Positions 23,675-32,652 of a DNA stretch of 64,000 nt are shown in pieces. This stretch comes from CAKXIK01 sp050947015. GTDB taxonomy: Bacteria; Bacillota; Clostridia; Oscillospirales; Acutalibacteraceae. The DNA lies in the NCBI GenBank assembly GCA_050947015.1, contig JBMNVT010000011.1:27799-91798 (forward strand), in the 5' to 3' direction. Position 1 is the stretch's first letter. Each line of letters begins with the position of its first letter. The notes beneath the pieces were generated by a model, which ran no database searches, was not told the DNA's origin, and saw only the letters and a list, made by a program, of their open reading frames with translations. Position numbers and translations under genes: made by a program.

Positions 23675-23783
23675 ACCGGCAGCCTTTCATTTTGCGCAGC
23701 ACCGGCTTCCTTTGCTGTTCCCCAGCCTGCCGCAGAAAAACAGCGGCTATGGAAAAGGGTTCGATTCTGACCTAACAACACAA

Positions 23784-23829
23784 ACCGCCCGGCAAGACTT
23801 TTGCAGAGCCTTGCCGGGCGGTATTTTTT
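23784..23829 (+). terminator. Intrinsic terminator after the aminotransferase
   Basis: ACCGCCCGGCAAG (23784-23796) pairs perfectly with CTTGCCGGGCGGT (23810-23822), followed by ATTTTTTG. Confidence 0.9.
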
Positions 23830-23875
23830 GTAACTGCAGACGCAAACCGGAGATCGGTCGGAAGACCGCCGTCGG

Positions 23876-25651
23876 TCAGTCGCTTTCGGCCAGCTGAGCG
23901 GTGTAGAGCTTGTAATAATCGCCTTTTTTCGCCATCAGTTCATCGTGCGTGCCGTATTCCGTAATGGTCTGATTGGAAACATACATAATCTTGTCACAGT
24001 CGCGGATGGTGGAAAGCCGGTGCGCAATAATAAAGCTGGTGCGCCCCTTGAGCAGGTGCGCAATCCCCTCCTGCACATACTGCTCGGTTTTGGTATCGAT
24101 GGCGGAGGTCGCCTCGTCAAGAATCAAAATCTTCGGCGCGGAAATAATGGTGCGCGCAAAGGCAAGCAGCTGCTTTTGCCCTTGCGAAAGCCGGCCGCCG
24201 CGTTCCTTGACCTCGGTGTCGTAGCCTTCCTTCATCTCATTGATAAATTCGTCGGCATGAACCACATGGCAGGCGGCCTCGATCTCGGGCAGCGTGGCGT
24301 TCAAACGGCCGTAGCGCACGTTGTCGGCAATCGTTCCGGAAAAGATGAAGCTGTCCTGCAGCATGATGCCCATCTGGCTGCGCAGGGAGCGAATCGTCAC
24401 CTTGGAAACATCGTAGCCGTCCACCAGCACTGCCCCGCCCTGAACGTCATAAAAACGGGAGATCAGGTTGACGATCGTGCTTTTGCCGGCTCCTGTGGGC
24501 CCAACCAACGCGACGCTCTGCCCGGGTTCGACGGCAAAGCTGAGGTTTTTGAGAATCTCCTTGCCCGGCTCATAACCGAACGTAACGTCACGGAATTCCA
24601 CTCTGCCGCAAATTTCCGGCAGCTCCTGCGCGTCAGGTGCGTCGTCAATCACGACCGGCTCATCCATTGTTTCAAAAATGCGCTCCAGATAAGCGATGGT
24701 GTTCATAAAGTTGTTGTAAATATTGGCAAGGCTCGCAATCGGCTGCCAGAACCGGCTGGAGTAGTTGCTCATTGCGTACAGCGTGCCGAACGAAATAGCC
24801 GGCCGGCAGACCAGAACCCCCACCACATAAAGCAGGCTGGTAACAATCTGGGAAATATTATCCACGCTGACCCACATCAGGTTGGAGATATAGACCGCTT
24901 TCATCCACGCTTTGCGCGCGTTTTGCGCCAGCCGTTCAAAGATGGTGTAGTTCACATCCTCGCGCGTAAAAATTTGCGTCACGCGCATGCCGTTGATGCT
25001 TTCCTGCAGATAGGCGTTCAGATTGGAATTTTTGTTGGAAACCTGCTGCCAGGCACGGCGCTGAGCAGGCTTGATGGAAAAGAACACCGCCACCAGCACT
25101 GGCAGTCCGGCCAGAATGACGAGGCCGAGCGTCAGGTGTGTCGCCAGCATAAACACCGTGATAAAAAGGATGTTGAAAATTTCGAGAATAAAGTTGATAA
25201 TGCCGTTGGAAAGCATATCCGAAACATTGTTGACATACTGCACCACGCGCACCAGGATCTTGCCGTGCGGGCGGTCGTCATAATAAGTAAACGGCAGTTT
25301 CTGAAGGTGCTCGAACAGATCCATGCGGATGTCGTAAATAATTTCCTGTCCGACGCGCGCCATCATTTCGGAACGCTTTTTCACCAGAATAATGTTTGCC
25401 ACAATGCACGCAGCCAGCGCAAGGCAGAGCAGCAGCAGCTGGGCAACATTCTTTGCGGGAATGGAAACGTCGAGCGCATATTGGATGATGATCGGCGTCA
25501 GCAGCGAAAACAGCACGCCCACCGCGCTCAGAATCAACGCAAGGATCATCGTGCGCGCATGCTTTTTTACATATTTCAGGCTGCGGCGGAAATGCCCGAA
25601 ATTAAACGGGGTTTCCAGTGTTTCGTCAATGTCGTACTTATTGCGAGCCAT
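23876..25651 (-). CDS. Heterodimeric ABC exporter, subunit with intact catalytic Glu (BmrD/YheH-like)
   Basis: 591 aa: six TMs (residues 30-330) then a nucleotide-binding domain. Walker A GPTGAGKST and Walker B ILILDEATSAID carry the catalytic Glu, but the signature reads LSQGQKQ rather than LSGGQ. Its start codon overlaps the stop of the upstream partner by one base, so the two are translated together. The pattern (complete Walker B, weak signature) is that of one half of TM287/288 or BmrCD type multidrug exporters. Substrate not known. Confidence 0.9.
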   Translation of the reverse strand: MARNKYDIDETLETPFNFGHFRRSLKYVKKHARTMILALILSAVGVLFSLLTPIIIQYALDVSIPAKNVAQLLLLCLALAACIVANIILVKKRSEMMARVGQEIIYDIRMDLFEHLQKLPFTYYDDRPHGKILVRVVQYVNNVSDMLSNGIINFILEIFNILFITVFMLATHLTLGLVILAGLPVLVAVFFSIKPAQRRAWQQVSNKNSNLNAYLQESINGMRVTQIFTREDVNYTIFERLAQNARKAWMKAVYISNLMWVSVDNISQIVTSLLYVVGVLVCRPAISFGTLYAMSNYSSRFWQPIASLANIYNNFMNTIAYLERIFETMDEPVVIDDAPDAQELPEICGRVEFRDVTFGYEPGKEILKNLSFAVEPGQSVALVGPTGAGKSTIVNLISRFYDVQGGAVLVDGYDVSKVTIRSLRSQMGIMLQDSFIFSGTIADNVRYGRLNATLPEIEAACHVVHADEFINEMKEGYDTEVKERGGRLSQGQKQLLAFARTIISAPKILILDEATSAIDTKTEQYVQEGIAHLLKGRTSFIIAHRLSTIRDCDKIMYVSNQTITEYGTHDELMAKKGDYYKLYTAQLAESD

Positions 25652-27396
25652 CAGGCGTCCACCCCTTTCTGCAGACCCTGCTGAATCCGGTAGATGTCGT
25701 AATAGTAACCGCGTTTTGCAAGCAGCTCCTCATGGGTTCCCTGCTCGGCAATTTTCCCGTCGTGCAGAATCAGAATCTGATCGGCGTGGCGTACCGAGGA
25801 AATGCGCTGCGCAATAATAAATTTGGTGCAGGAGAACGGCAGCTCGGCAAGCTGCTGCTGAATATATTTTTCTGTTTCCATATCCACCGCAGAGGTCGTG
25901 TCGTCCAGAATCAGAATCGACGGCTTCAGCGCCAGTGCACGGGCCAGCGCAATGCGCTGCTTTTGCCCGCCGGAAAGCCCCATGCCGCGCTCCCCGATGA
26001 TCGTTTCATAACCGTCGGGCATTTTTTCAATAAATTCCGCCGCCGCTGCACGCTGCGCAAAGTCGTGCACATCCTCCTCCGGCAGGTCGGGGTCGCCGTA
26101 GGCAATGTTGCCGTCGATCGTATCGGAAAACAGGAACACGTCCTGCGTCGCCATGCCGATATTTTGCCGCAGCGTGCGCAGATCCCATTTGCGCACATCC
26201 ACGCCGTCCACCAACACCGCGCCGCCCTTAACATCATAAAAACGGGAGATCAGATTGGTGATGGTTGTTTTGCCGGTACCCGTCTCTCCCATAATGGCCA
26301 CCGTCTGCCCCGGCTCCGCCGTAAAGCTGACGTTTTCCATCACGCTGACCTTACCAAACCGGAAGGTGACGTCCCGAAATTCCACCCTGCCCTGCAGCCG
26401 GCCGCCCTTGCACACCGTCTCGGGCTTTTCGGGGTTCCGGATAGAGGGACGGTAGCTCTGAATCGCGATCAACCGGTCGGAGGACGCCACGAAACGCTGA
26501 AAATCGTTCAGCAGGGCGCCCAGTTCGCGCAGCGGGTCGGAAATGGCCCAAATCATCGAATTACAAGCCCAAAACTGACCCGCACTCATCTCTCCGCCGA
26601 TCATCAGCAGGCCGCCCGCCAGCAGACTGGTGACCGTCATCGACTGCGAAAGGCTTTCCACATACGGGAAAACCCTGAGCCACGCGTTGACGGCCGTCAG
26701 GTTCTGTGTAACATAATCGCTGTTTTTGCTGCGGAACTGGCTGATCTCAAACTCTTCGTTGGCAAACGCCTTGACAACCTTGTTGCCATCAATGTTTTCC
26801 TGCGCATTGGTACTCAGCCGTGAAAGCTTTTCGCGCAGTTCAATGTAAATTGGTCGGACCTTTTTGGAATAACGCCGAAGGATCAGCACAATGAACGGCG
26901 CAACCACCAGCAGCGCAAGGGTATATTTCCAACTGATGGTAAAAAAGTAGACGATCGTGCACAAAAACAGGATCGGTCCGCGAATCATCTGCCGCCAGAC
27001 ATAGGATACATTGTGCCGCACCATGTCGATATCGCTCGTCAGCGCCGTCATCAGGTCGCCGGTGCGGTAAGTATCATAAAACTTCATATCCTTTTGCTGC
27101 AGACTGCGGTAAAACCTGGTGCGCAGGTTAAACACCACGCCCTGACTGGCATAGTCGCACATGACGACCATCAGATAGCCGATTGCGCACCGCACAAACG
27201 TAACGCCGCACATGATCAGCACCAGCGGAACAATCAGCTCCGTTTCGCCGCCTTCCAGCCCGCGATCGATCAGCACCGCAGAAATCTGCGGATTAATCAG
27301 CTGCGTCGCAGGAAAAACAATCGCGCAGAAGTACCCAAGGTACAGCTGCCACTTGTGGCCTGTCATATTGGCCCAGACCCATTTCATTCGCTGCAT
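25651..27396 (-). CDS. Heterodimeric ABC exporter, degenerate-site subunit (BmrC/YheI-like)
   Basis: 581 aa with six TMs and one nucleotide-binding domain. Walker A GETGTGKTT, signature LSGGQKQR, and Walker B ILILDDTTSAVD: the catalytic Glu is replaced by Asp, as in the asymmetric partner of BmrCD/TM287-288 exporters. Together with the LSQGQ signature of the downstream subunit this predicts one degenerate and one hydrolysing ATP site. The ATG at 27396 follows AGAGGTGA; a 26-nt palindrome lies just upstream. Confidence 0.9.
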   Translation of the reverse strand: MQRMKWVWANMTGHKWQLYLGYFCAIVFPATQLINPQISAVLIDRGLEGGETELIVPLVLIMCGVTFVRCAIGYLMVVMCDYASQGVVFNLRTRFYRSLQQKDMKFYDTYRTGDLMTALTSDIDMVRHNVSYVWRQMIRGPILFLCTIVYFFTISWKYTLALLVVAPFIVLILRRYSKKVRPIYIELREKLSRLSTNAQENIDGNKVVKAFANEEFEISQFRSKNSDYVTQNLTAVNAWLRVFPYVESLSQSMTVTSLLAGGLLMIGGEMSAGQFWACNSMIWAISDPLRELGALLNDFQRFVASSDRLIAIQSYRPSIRNPEKPETVCKGGRLQGRVEFRDVTFRFGKVSVMENVSFTAEPGQTVAIMGETGTGKTTITNLISRFYDVKGGAVLVDGVDVRKWDLRTLRQNIGMATQDVFLFSDTIDGNIAYGDPDLPEEDVHDFAQRAAAAEFIEKMPDGYETIIGERGMGLSGGQKQRIALARALALKPSILILDDTTSAVDMETEKYIQQQLAELPFSCTKFIIAQRISSVRHADQILILHDGKIAEQGTHEELLAKRGYYYDIYRIQQGLQKGVDA

Positions 27397-27419
27397 GAGG
27401 AAAAATCACCTCTTCCGTT

Positions 27420-27445
27420 GATATTGCTGCCGCTGCAGCAATATC
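27420..27445. promoter_or_regulatory. Perfect inverted repeat in the ABC exporter leader
   Basis: GATATTGCTGC (27420-27430) and GCAGCAATATC (27435-27445) are perfect arms around CGCT. It lies about 90 nt downstream of the predicted start of transcription and just upstream of the ribosome binding site. No U-run follows, so it is either a repressor operator or an RNA hairpin controlling translation. Confidence 0.55.
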
Positions 27446-27541
27446 CCTCTCGTCTTCCTTCTTTCTGTGTATTCATGGTTGCAGCAAAACGCCGCAGGCT
27501 TCTACACCGGACGCGCCTCCCTTCCCAATCGAAATACACAG

Positions 27542-27570
27542 AGGATACCACACTCTTCCACTCTTTTCAA
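27542..27570 (-). promoter_or_regulatory. Promoter of the ABC exporter operon
   Basis: Minus-strand TTGAAA (27570-27565), 17-nt spacer, TATCCT (27547-27542); leader about 140 nt. Confidence 0.55.
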
Positions 27571-27884
27571 TGCTTTTGCGCTAAGTTTTTTGCCCGTTTG
27601 AAAATTATTTATCCAATGCAGAAATCCTTCGTTTTTTTGCCTGTTCCGACCTTAAAAAACGTCCCTTTTCAGGCAGAAAGACAATGGAAAAACCGCCTTA
27701 CCGATCGGCCCTCCCCGGCGACTGCCGCTGTTCCCCGTTTTCTTTTGCCGTTCCGCAGTGCTTTTTCTCCCATCGTAGGGGATTCCTGCTTTCAGCAGAA
27801 ACCGGGCAGGTCAATTCTCCGGCAATGGCGCAAAAAAGTATTTCAATATTTTGAATTATAATACTTAAAATTATTGAAATAATA
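27571..27884. other. Intergenic region with an AT-rich inverted repeat
   Basis: No gene supported. TTTCAATATTTT (27841-27852) and AAAATTATTGAAA (27867-27879) form an imperfect inverted repeat just upstream of the -35 of the next gene and may be a regulator site. Confidence 0.4.
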
Positions 27885-27913
27885 TTGACTTTTGCCGGAA
27901 AAGCGGTTATTGT
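27885..27913 (+). promoter_or_regulatory. Promoter of the alpha-oxoamine synthase gene
   Basis: TTGACT (27885-27890), 17-nt spacer, TATTGT (27908-27913). Confidence 0.5.
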
Positions 27914-28004
27914 TAAGAAAAGTGTAAATCATGCGCTTTTCTTAACCTGCGGCAGATCGTCGTCTTGCCGCACAGCTGCCGCGCAATGTGAAAGGGGAAT
28001 TTTT

Positions 28005-29255
28005 TTGGATCTGTTTGATAAATGCTATGATTTTAAACTTGTTGACGACTGCAAAGCCAAGGGGCTGTATCCTTATTTTCATGAAATTACGTCCCGCCAG
28101 CATTCGGAAGTGCAGATGGACGGTCACCGCACCATCATGCTCGGTTCCAACAACTATCTGGGGCTGACGAGCGACGACCGCGTGATTGCCGCGGCACAGC
28201 AGGCCGCCGGTCAGTTTGGCAGCGGCTGCTCCGGTTCCCGTTTTCTCAACGGCACCCTTTCGCTGCACACACAGCTGGAGCGAGAGCTGGCGCAGTTTTT
28301 CGGCAAAGAAGCGGTCATGACGTTTCCCTCCGGCTTTCAGACGAACCTTGGTATTCTTTCGTCGATCGTCGGCCGGCACGATGTGATGTTCTTTGACCGG
28401 ACGAACCACGCCTCGCTGATCGACGGCGCTCGTCTGAGCTTTGGCAAGCTGCTGAAATACGACCACAATAACATGGATCAGCTGGAAGAGCTGCTGGCCA
28501 AATGCCCCGAAAACCGCGGCAAGCTGATCGTTGTGGACGGCGTGTTTTCCATGGAGGGCGATCTGGCCGATCTGCCGAATATCACAAGACTGGCGGAAAA
28601 ATATCACGCGCGCGTTATGGTGGACGATTCCCACGGCATCGGCACGCTGGGCAAACACGGCCGCGGTGTCGGCGAATATTTTGGTCTGGAAGATAAGATC
28701 GATATTCTGATGGGTACCTTCAGCAAATCCTTCGCCAGCCTCGGTGGGTTCTTCGCCAGCCGCGAAAAGGTGATCGATTTTGCGCGCCACACCTCGCGTC
28801 CGTTTATTTTTGCCGCTTCGATGCCCGCCGCAAACGTTGCCGCCGTCAGAGAAGCGCTGCATATTTTGCAGCAGGAACCGGAACGTGTTGTGCGCGTACA
28901 GGAAAATGCCGAATATATGCGGCAGGGCTTCCGCCGGCTCAGAATTCCGCACGGCGACAGCACCGCGCCGATTATTCCCGTCAACACCTACGACGATGAC
29001 CGCACGTTCCTGATTACCCGGGCGCTGCTGGATCACGGCGTGTTTGTCAATCCGGTGGTTTCCCCGGCCGTTGCCAAAGGGCAAAGCATCCTGCGCACCA
29101 GTTATACCGCCACCCAAACCAAAGACCAGCTCGATTACGCTTTGGAGCAGTTTGATCTGGTGTTCAACCGCCTGTACCCGATCAGCGACGAAGAGGTTGC
29201 AGCTTTGCAGAACGCCCCGGCCGCTGCGGAACCGGAAGATAATCCTTATCTGTAA
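28005..29255 (+). CDS. Alpha-oxoamine synthase, serine-palmitoyltransferase-like
   Basis: 416 aa from TTG 28005, which has AAAGGGG 7 nt upstream; a longer frame back to 27885 lacks any signal and would overlap the promoter. PLP enzyme that condenses an amino acid with an acyl-CoA. Conserved blocks: GSGCSGSRFLNGT, NHASLIDGARLS, VDDSHGIGTLG and the PLP lysine in GTFSKSFASLGGF. The FSKS form matches serine palmitoyltransferases (for example from Bacteroides) rather than the LGKA of BioF and Kbl. No bio or tdh genes lie nearby. The amino-acid and acyl substrates remain unproven; a lipid role is inferred. Confidence 0.85.
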   Translation: MDLFDKCYDFKLVDDCKAKGLYPYFHEITSRQHSEVQMDGHRTIMLGSNNYLGLTSDDRVIAAAQQAAGQFGSGCSGSRFLNGTLSLHTQLERELAQFFGKEAVMTFPSGFQTNLGILSSIVGRHDVMFFDRTNHASLIDGARLSFGKLLKYDHNNMDQLEELLAKCPENRGKLIVVDGVFSMEGDLADLPNITRLAEKYHARVMVDDSHGIGTLGKHGRGVGEYFGLEDKIDILMGTFSKSFASLGGFFASREKVIDFARHTSRPFIFAASMPAANVAAVREALHILQQEPERVVRVQENAEYMRQGFRRLRIPHGDSTAPIIPVNTYDDDRTFLITRALLDHGVFVNPVVSPAVAKGQSILRTSYTATQTKDQLDYALEQFDLVFNRLYPISDEEVAALQNAPAAAEPEDNPYL

Positions 29256-29270
29256 TGCATTTTAACAAAA

Positions 29271-29314
29271 ACGCGGGATCCGCCTTGTTCAAAGGGTAGA
29301 TCCCGCGTTTTTTG
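29271..29314. terminator. Bidirectional intrinsic terminator
   Basis: AACGCGGGATC (29271-29281) pairs with GATCCCGCGTT (29300-29310), T-run on plus and A-run before the stem; lies between convergent genes. Confidence 0.88.
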
Positions 29315-29354
29315 ATTCAGATTTGTTTGATTTGAGGAAAAGACCTTCTATGCA

Positions 29355-30449
29355 TTACACGTTAAAGCGGAACAGAACAATGTCGCCGTCCTGCATGACA
29401 TATTCCTTGCCCTCGGAGCGAACCATTCCTTTTTCTTTTGCCGCCGCCATGGTCCCGCAGGCCATCAGATCGTCGTAAGCGACGACCTCTGCGCGGATAA
29501 AGCCGCGTTCAAAATCCGTATGGATCTTTCCTGCTGCCTGCGGCGCTTTGGTGCCGCGGGTAATCGTCCACGCGCGCACCTCCTGTGGACCCGCCGTCAG
29601 GTAAGAAATCAGCCCGAGCAGGCTGTAGCATTCTTTAATCAAACGGTCAAGGCCGGATTCCTTCAGCCCCATATCGCCGAGAAAGACTTCCTTCTCCTCC
29701 GGTTCCATCCCCGAGATCTCCGCTTCGATCTCGGCGCAGATCGGCAGCACGGCCGCGTGCTCCTCCGCCGCAATTTTTTCCACAACGGCAAGGCCGGGGT
29801 TTTCCGCAATGCCTTCGGAAAAATCGGATTCGCTGAGGTTTGCGGCATAGATGACCGGTTTGTTGGTCAGCAGCGCAATGGAGGAAAGAATGGCTGCTTC
29901 CTCTTCGCTGCAGGAAACCGAACGCGCCGGTTTGCCTTCGTTGAGGGCGTCGCGCACGCGCTTCAGCAGCTCCAATTCGGCCTGATAGCTCTTATCACCC
30001 TTGAGCAGCTTCTGTGTCTTATCGATGCGGCGTTCGATCAATTCCAGATCCGAAAGGCCAAGCTCCAGATTGATGGTCTCAATATCCCGCGCGGGGTCGA
30101 TGCTGCCGTCCACATGGACGATATCATCGTTCACAAAGCAGCGCACCACATGGACAATTGCGTCCACCTCGCGGATATTGGCCAGAAACTTGTTGCCAAG
30201 GCCTTCGCCTTTGCTGGCGCCGCGCACCAGCCCGGCAATATCGACAAATTCGATGGTCGCCGGCGTGTACTTTTCGGGATGATACAGTTCCGCCAAGCGG
30301 TCCAGCCGCTCGTCCGGCACCGCAACGACACCGACGTTCGGCTCGATGGTGCAAAACGGATAATTTGCGGACTGCGCGCCCGCATTGGTAATGGCATTAA
30401 ACAGCGTGCTTTTGCCGACGTTCGGCAGACCAACGATTCCTAATTTCAT
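29355..30449 (-). CDS. ychF: Ribosome-associated YchF/OLA1-type ATPase
   Basis: 364 aa, standard length. P-loop GLPNVGKSTLFNAI at the N-terminus, DIAGLVRGASKGEGLG (G3 region), a coiled-coil insertion and a C-terminal TGS domain ending MQDGDIVLFRFNV. YchF prefers ATP over GTP and binds ribosomes; it is linked to stress responses. ATG at 30449 with AAGGAGAATG upstream. Confidence 0.97.
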   Translation of the reverse strand: MKLGIVGLPNVGKSTLFNAITNAGAQSANYPFCTIEPNVGVVAVPDERLDRLAELYHPEKYTPATIEFVDIAGLVRGASKGEGLGNKFLANIREVDAIVHVVRCFVNDDIVHVDGSIDPARDIETINLELGLSDLELIERRIDKTQKLLKGDKSYQAELELLKRVRDALNEGKPARSVSCSEEEAAILSSIALLTNKPVIYAANLSESDFSEGIAENPGLAVVEKIAAEEHAAVLPICAEIEAEISGMEPEEKEVFLGDMGLKESGLDRLIKECYSLLGLISYLTAGPQEVRAWTITRGTKAPQAAGKIHTDFERGFIRAEVVAYDDLMACGTMAAAKEKGMVRSEGKEYVMQDGDIVLFRFNV

Positions 30450-31206
30450 ATATCCTCATTCTCCTTCGTTTTCTCTGTATTTTCAAGGGTTTCCGGGTTC
30501 GAGGCTTCCGGTGTCTACTCCATTTTCACGCCATTCTGGTGCAGAACCGCAGCTCTTATTCAGATAACCCCATTCATTTTAACTTGCCGTACCGCTTGGT
30601 CCGGAGATGTTGATAAAGAGCAGATCACGCATTACCCGCTTTGCCATGCTGCCGCTTCGACGATCCATGTGCCCTAAAGTTTGCTTCACAGAACAGGAGA
30701 AGATTTTCGATCTTCCGGCTGTCCTACACTTCACGGAGAATGATACAGCCGTGTCTGTCAGCGGAATGCCGCGGCAGCTGTTGGACACTTTGGAAGCCAG
30801 ATCTCCGGCAATATTCTCGATCCGGAAATCAAAGCACTCATCTGCCGTAATATCGGTGCCAACAAAACCTCCGCACGTGCATCCGTATTCTCTGCCATTA
30901 AGATTCTTGCCTATGTATGAACTCCTCCCCGGAGAGAAAGGAGCACACTATTACATTATAAGTATATCACAATGGATTCTTTCTCTCAAGGTGAATTTGC
31001 AAAACTTCCTGCAGTGAATGTAGGAGTACAATACATATTGGACAGAGAATAAAAAAAGAAGAAGAATAGAGCCAGATGAGGTATAGTTGAGTTACCAGAC
31101 AGCAACAAACCACAAAGGAGGCTCTTATCGGCACACGGGGGTAAGTGGCCTGTTTTTATGCTTTCTATTTTACTGCTCGCAAACGGGTCTGTTTACTCCT
31201 TGATGG
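30450..31206. other. Decayed intergenic region left of the island
   Basis: No intact gene. The longest minus-strand frame (30563 to about 30915; Cys-rich GCTCGG near its start, then DRRSGSMAKRVMRDLL) matches no family I know and lacks a start with a ribosome site. The stretch is lower in GC than its surroundings and has stops in every frame. Probably remnant DNA of an insertion. Confidence 0.4.
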
Positions 31207-31372
31207 TCATCTGATGCATTCCGAATCCTCACACGTCAGTTCGTCTACAAGAAAACAGTATTATCGTGGACTGATGAAAAACGAGAATAAGTTGTACGTC
31301 ATGACATCTCGTGTCAATTTGTATGTGCTTATCACAGCCGGGCAAACTATCCACAACCTGACACAGAAATAG
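31207..31372 (+). pseudogene. IS5-family transposase C-terminal remnant
   Basis: Two frames joined by a frameshift match the end of IS5-family transposases: AFRILTRQFVYKKT in one frame, then YYRGLMKNENKLYVMTS and a short tail before the stop in another. These correspond to the conserved FGYrKtvYRGLaKNenrLy block. The N-terminal catalytic part is missing. Orientation is opposite to the remnant at 33669. Confidence 0.65.
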
Positions 31373-31675
31373 TCTGCTCTTTATTAAGAAAAGAGGCAGA
31401 GAAAGGATGGAGCATTTGCGCGATATCCGACATATCCCAGTGCAACAACAGATAATTCATCAATCAGAAACACAATAAAGGCCATTTGTTCAAAGGTCAA
31501 TTAGGTTGATGCAGGATCTTGCCTCCTAAAAATTAATGCAGTCCTCATCAGGCGAGCGGCTATATATGGAAAGATCTTTATCCATAAAGAACGCCGTACA
31601 TTGGGGACACTGCACTAAGACCTGTCGTCTTCTGATCTTGATAGTCAATCCATGTAGCTGCAGCGTGACCTTATA

Positions 31676-32617
31676 TTATAGAATTTTCGTGAATGACGGG
31701 AATTCGCAAAAAAACGGGGCAAACTCTCTCAGCCGCTCTCTCGCCTCGTCACATTTCTTCTGCGGAATTCCCTGATACGGCCACCGCATCCTCGTGCACA
31801 TATCACACCATCCGCCCATCGTTGCCATGAATTTATCACAGGACTGGTTGGAATAGTGTTCTTCATTGATCAACGGGTCAATGACTGTACGCATGAAGTT
31901 CAAGACGCTTTTTTCAATTTCTAATCCCTTTTGTGGGCAACTGCAAATAATCTCAAACCACTCCTGGGCTTTTTTGGGGTTGATCGCGCAAACATTGGAG
32001 TACGAGCCGCTTGCACCGCGGGAAATACCTGTTGCCAGAAAATGACCCGGAATAAATACAGAAAGACGATTCATAACTGGTTGCATCTGTTCATACCAAG
32101 CTTTATCCCCGCCCGCCGTCTTAATTCCGACAAGCTGCTCGAAACGGTTCGCCAAACGGATATAGTCTGCCGGCGTCAAGACTTTTTTTGCATGAGGCGG
32201 ATTGTAAAGCACGAGTCCAATCCCGTCCGCTGCCTGTATTGCGCGTTTTAGAAACGCTTCCTGCACGTCCTCATTTGCTGGAAACCAATCTGGAAGAATC
32301 ACTTGGATAGCCGTAGGGTTCAAGCTTGCAGCATAACGAATCTTCTGTAGGCTTATGGTCGGATTCATATCGCTGGCGCCGATTTGGAACGGAACACCTA
32401 ACGCAGAAGCTTCTTCCGCCAAAAGGCTTGCAATTTTTTGATATTCTTCTATTGTCTGGCTATAAAACTCGCCCGCAGTTCCATTGCAATATATCCCATT
32501 CACCTCACATTGTGCTAAATATCGAATCTGACGACGCAGATTATTGTAATCAATCGTGTCGTTCTCTGCGATCTTCAGCAGCAGTGTGGCTCAGTTCCCA
32601 AAAATTTTCTGATTCAT
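31676..32617 (-). pseudogene. DapA/NAL-family aldolase interrupted by TGA at codon 9
   Basis: Class I aldolase family (dihydrodipicolinate synthase / N-acetylneuraminate lyase). The ATG at 32617 has AAGGGGG 7 nt upstream and begins MNQKIFGN, then TGA (32593-32591), then ATLLLKIAENDTIDY in the same frame. Relatives have Trp at this place, so TGG to TGA is the simplest reading. The remainder is open to 31676: NGTAGEFY, the catalytic Tyr (LVLYNPP) and Schiff-base Lys (GIKTAGG) are present. Reinitiation at GTG 32503 would lose the first barrel strand. Lies 35 nt after the NanA-like gene, in the same operon. Confidence 0.8.
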
Positions 32618-32652
32618 TGTCTTTATCCCCCTTTGTTCGAGAAAACATTTAT

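Noticed and set aside
27885..28004. N-terminal extension of 40 codons on the alpha-oxoamine synthase
   Set aside because: It begins inside the predicted promoter, lacks a ribosome site, and the sequence is unlike the family; TTG 28005 has an ideal site.
30607..31017. Plus-strand 136-codon frame left of the island
   Set aside because: No ribosome site and no recognisable motif; stops in other strains cannot be checked, but the composition looks non-coding.
32591..32593. TGA as a selenocysteine codon
   Set aside because: The family has Trp, not Cys or Sec, at this place, and no bacterial SECIS-like hairpin was evident just downstream. Nonsense mutation is simpler.
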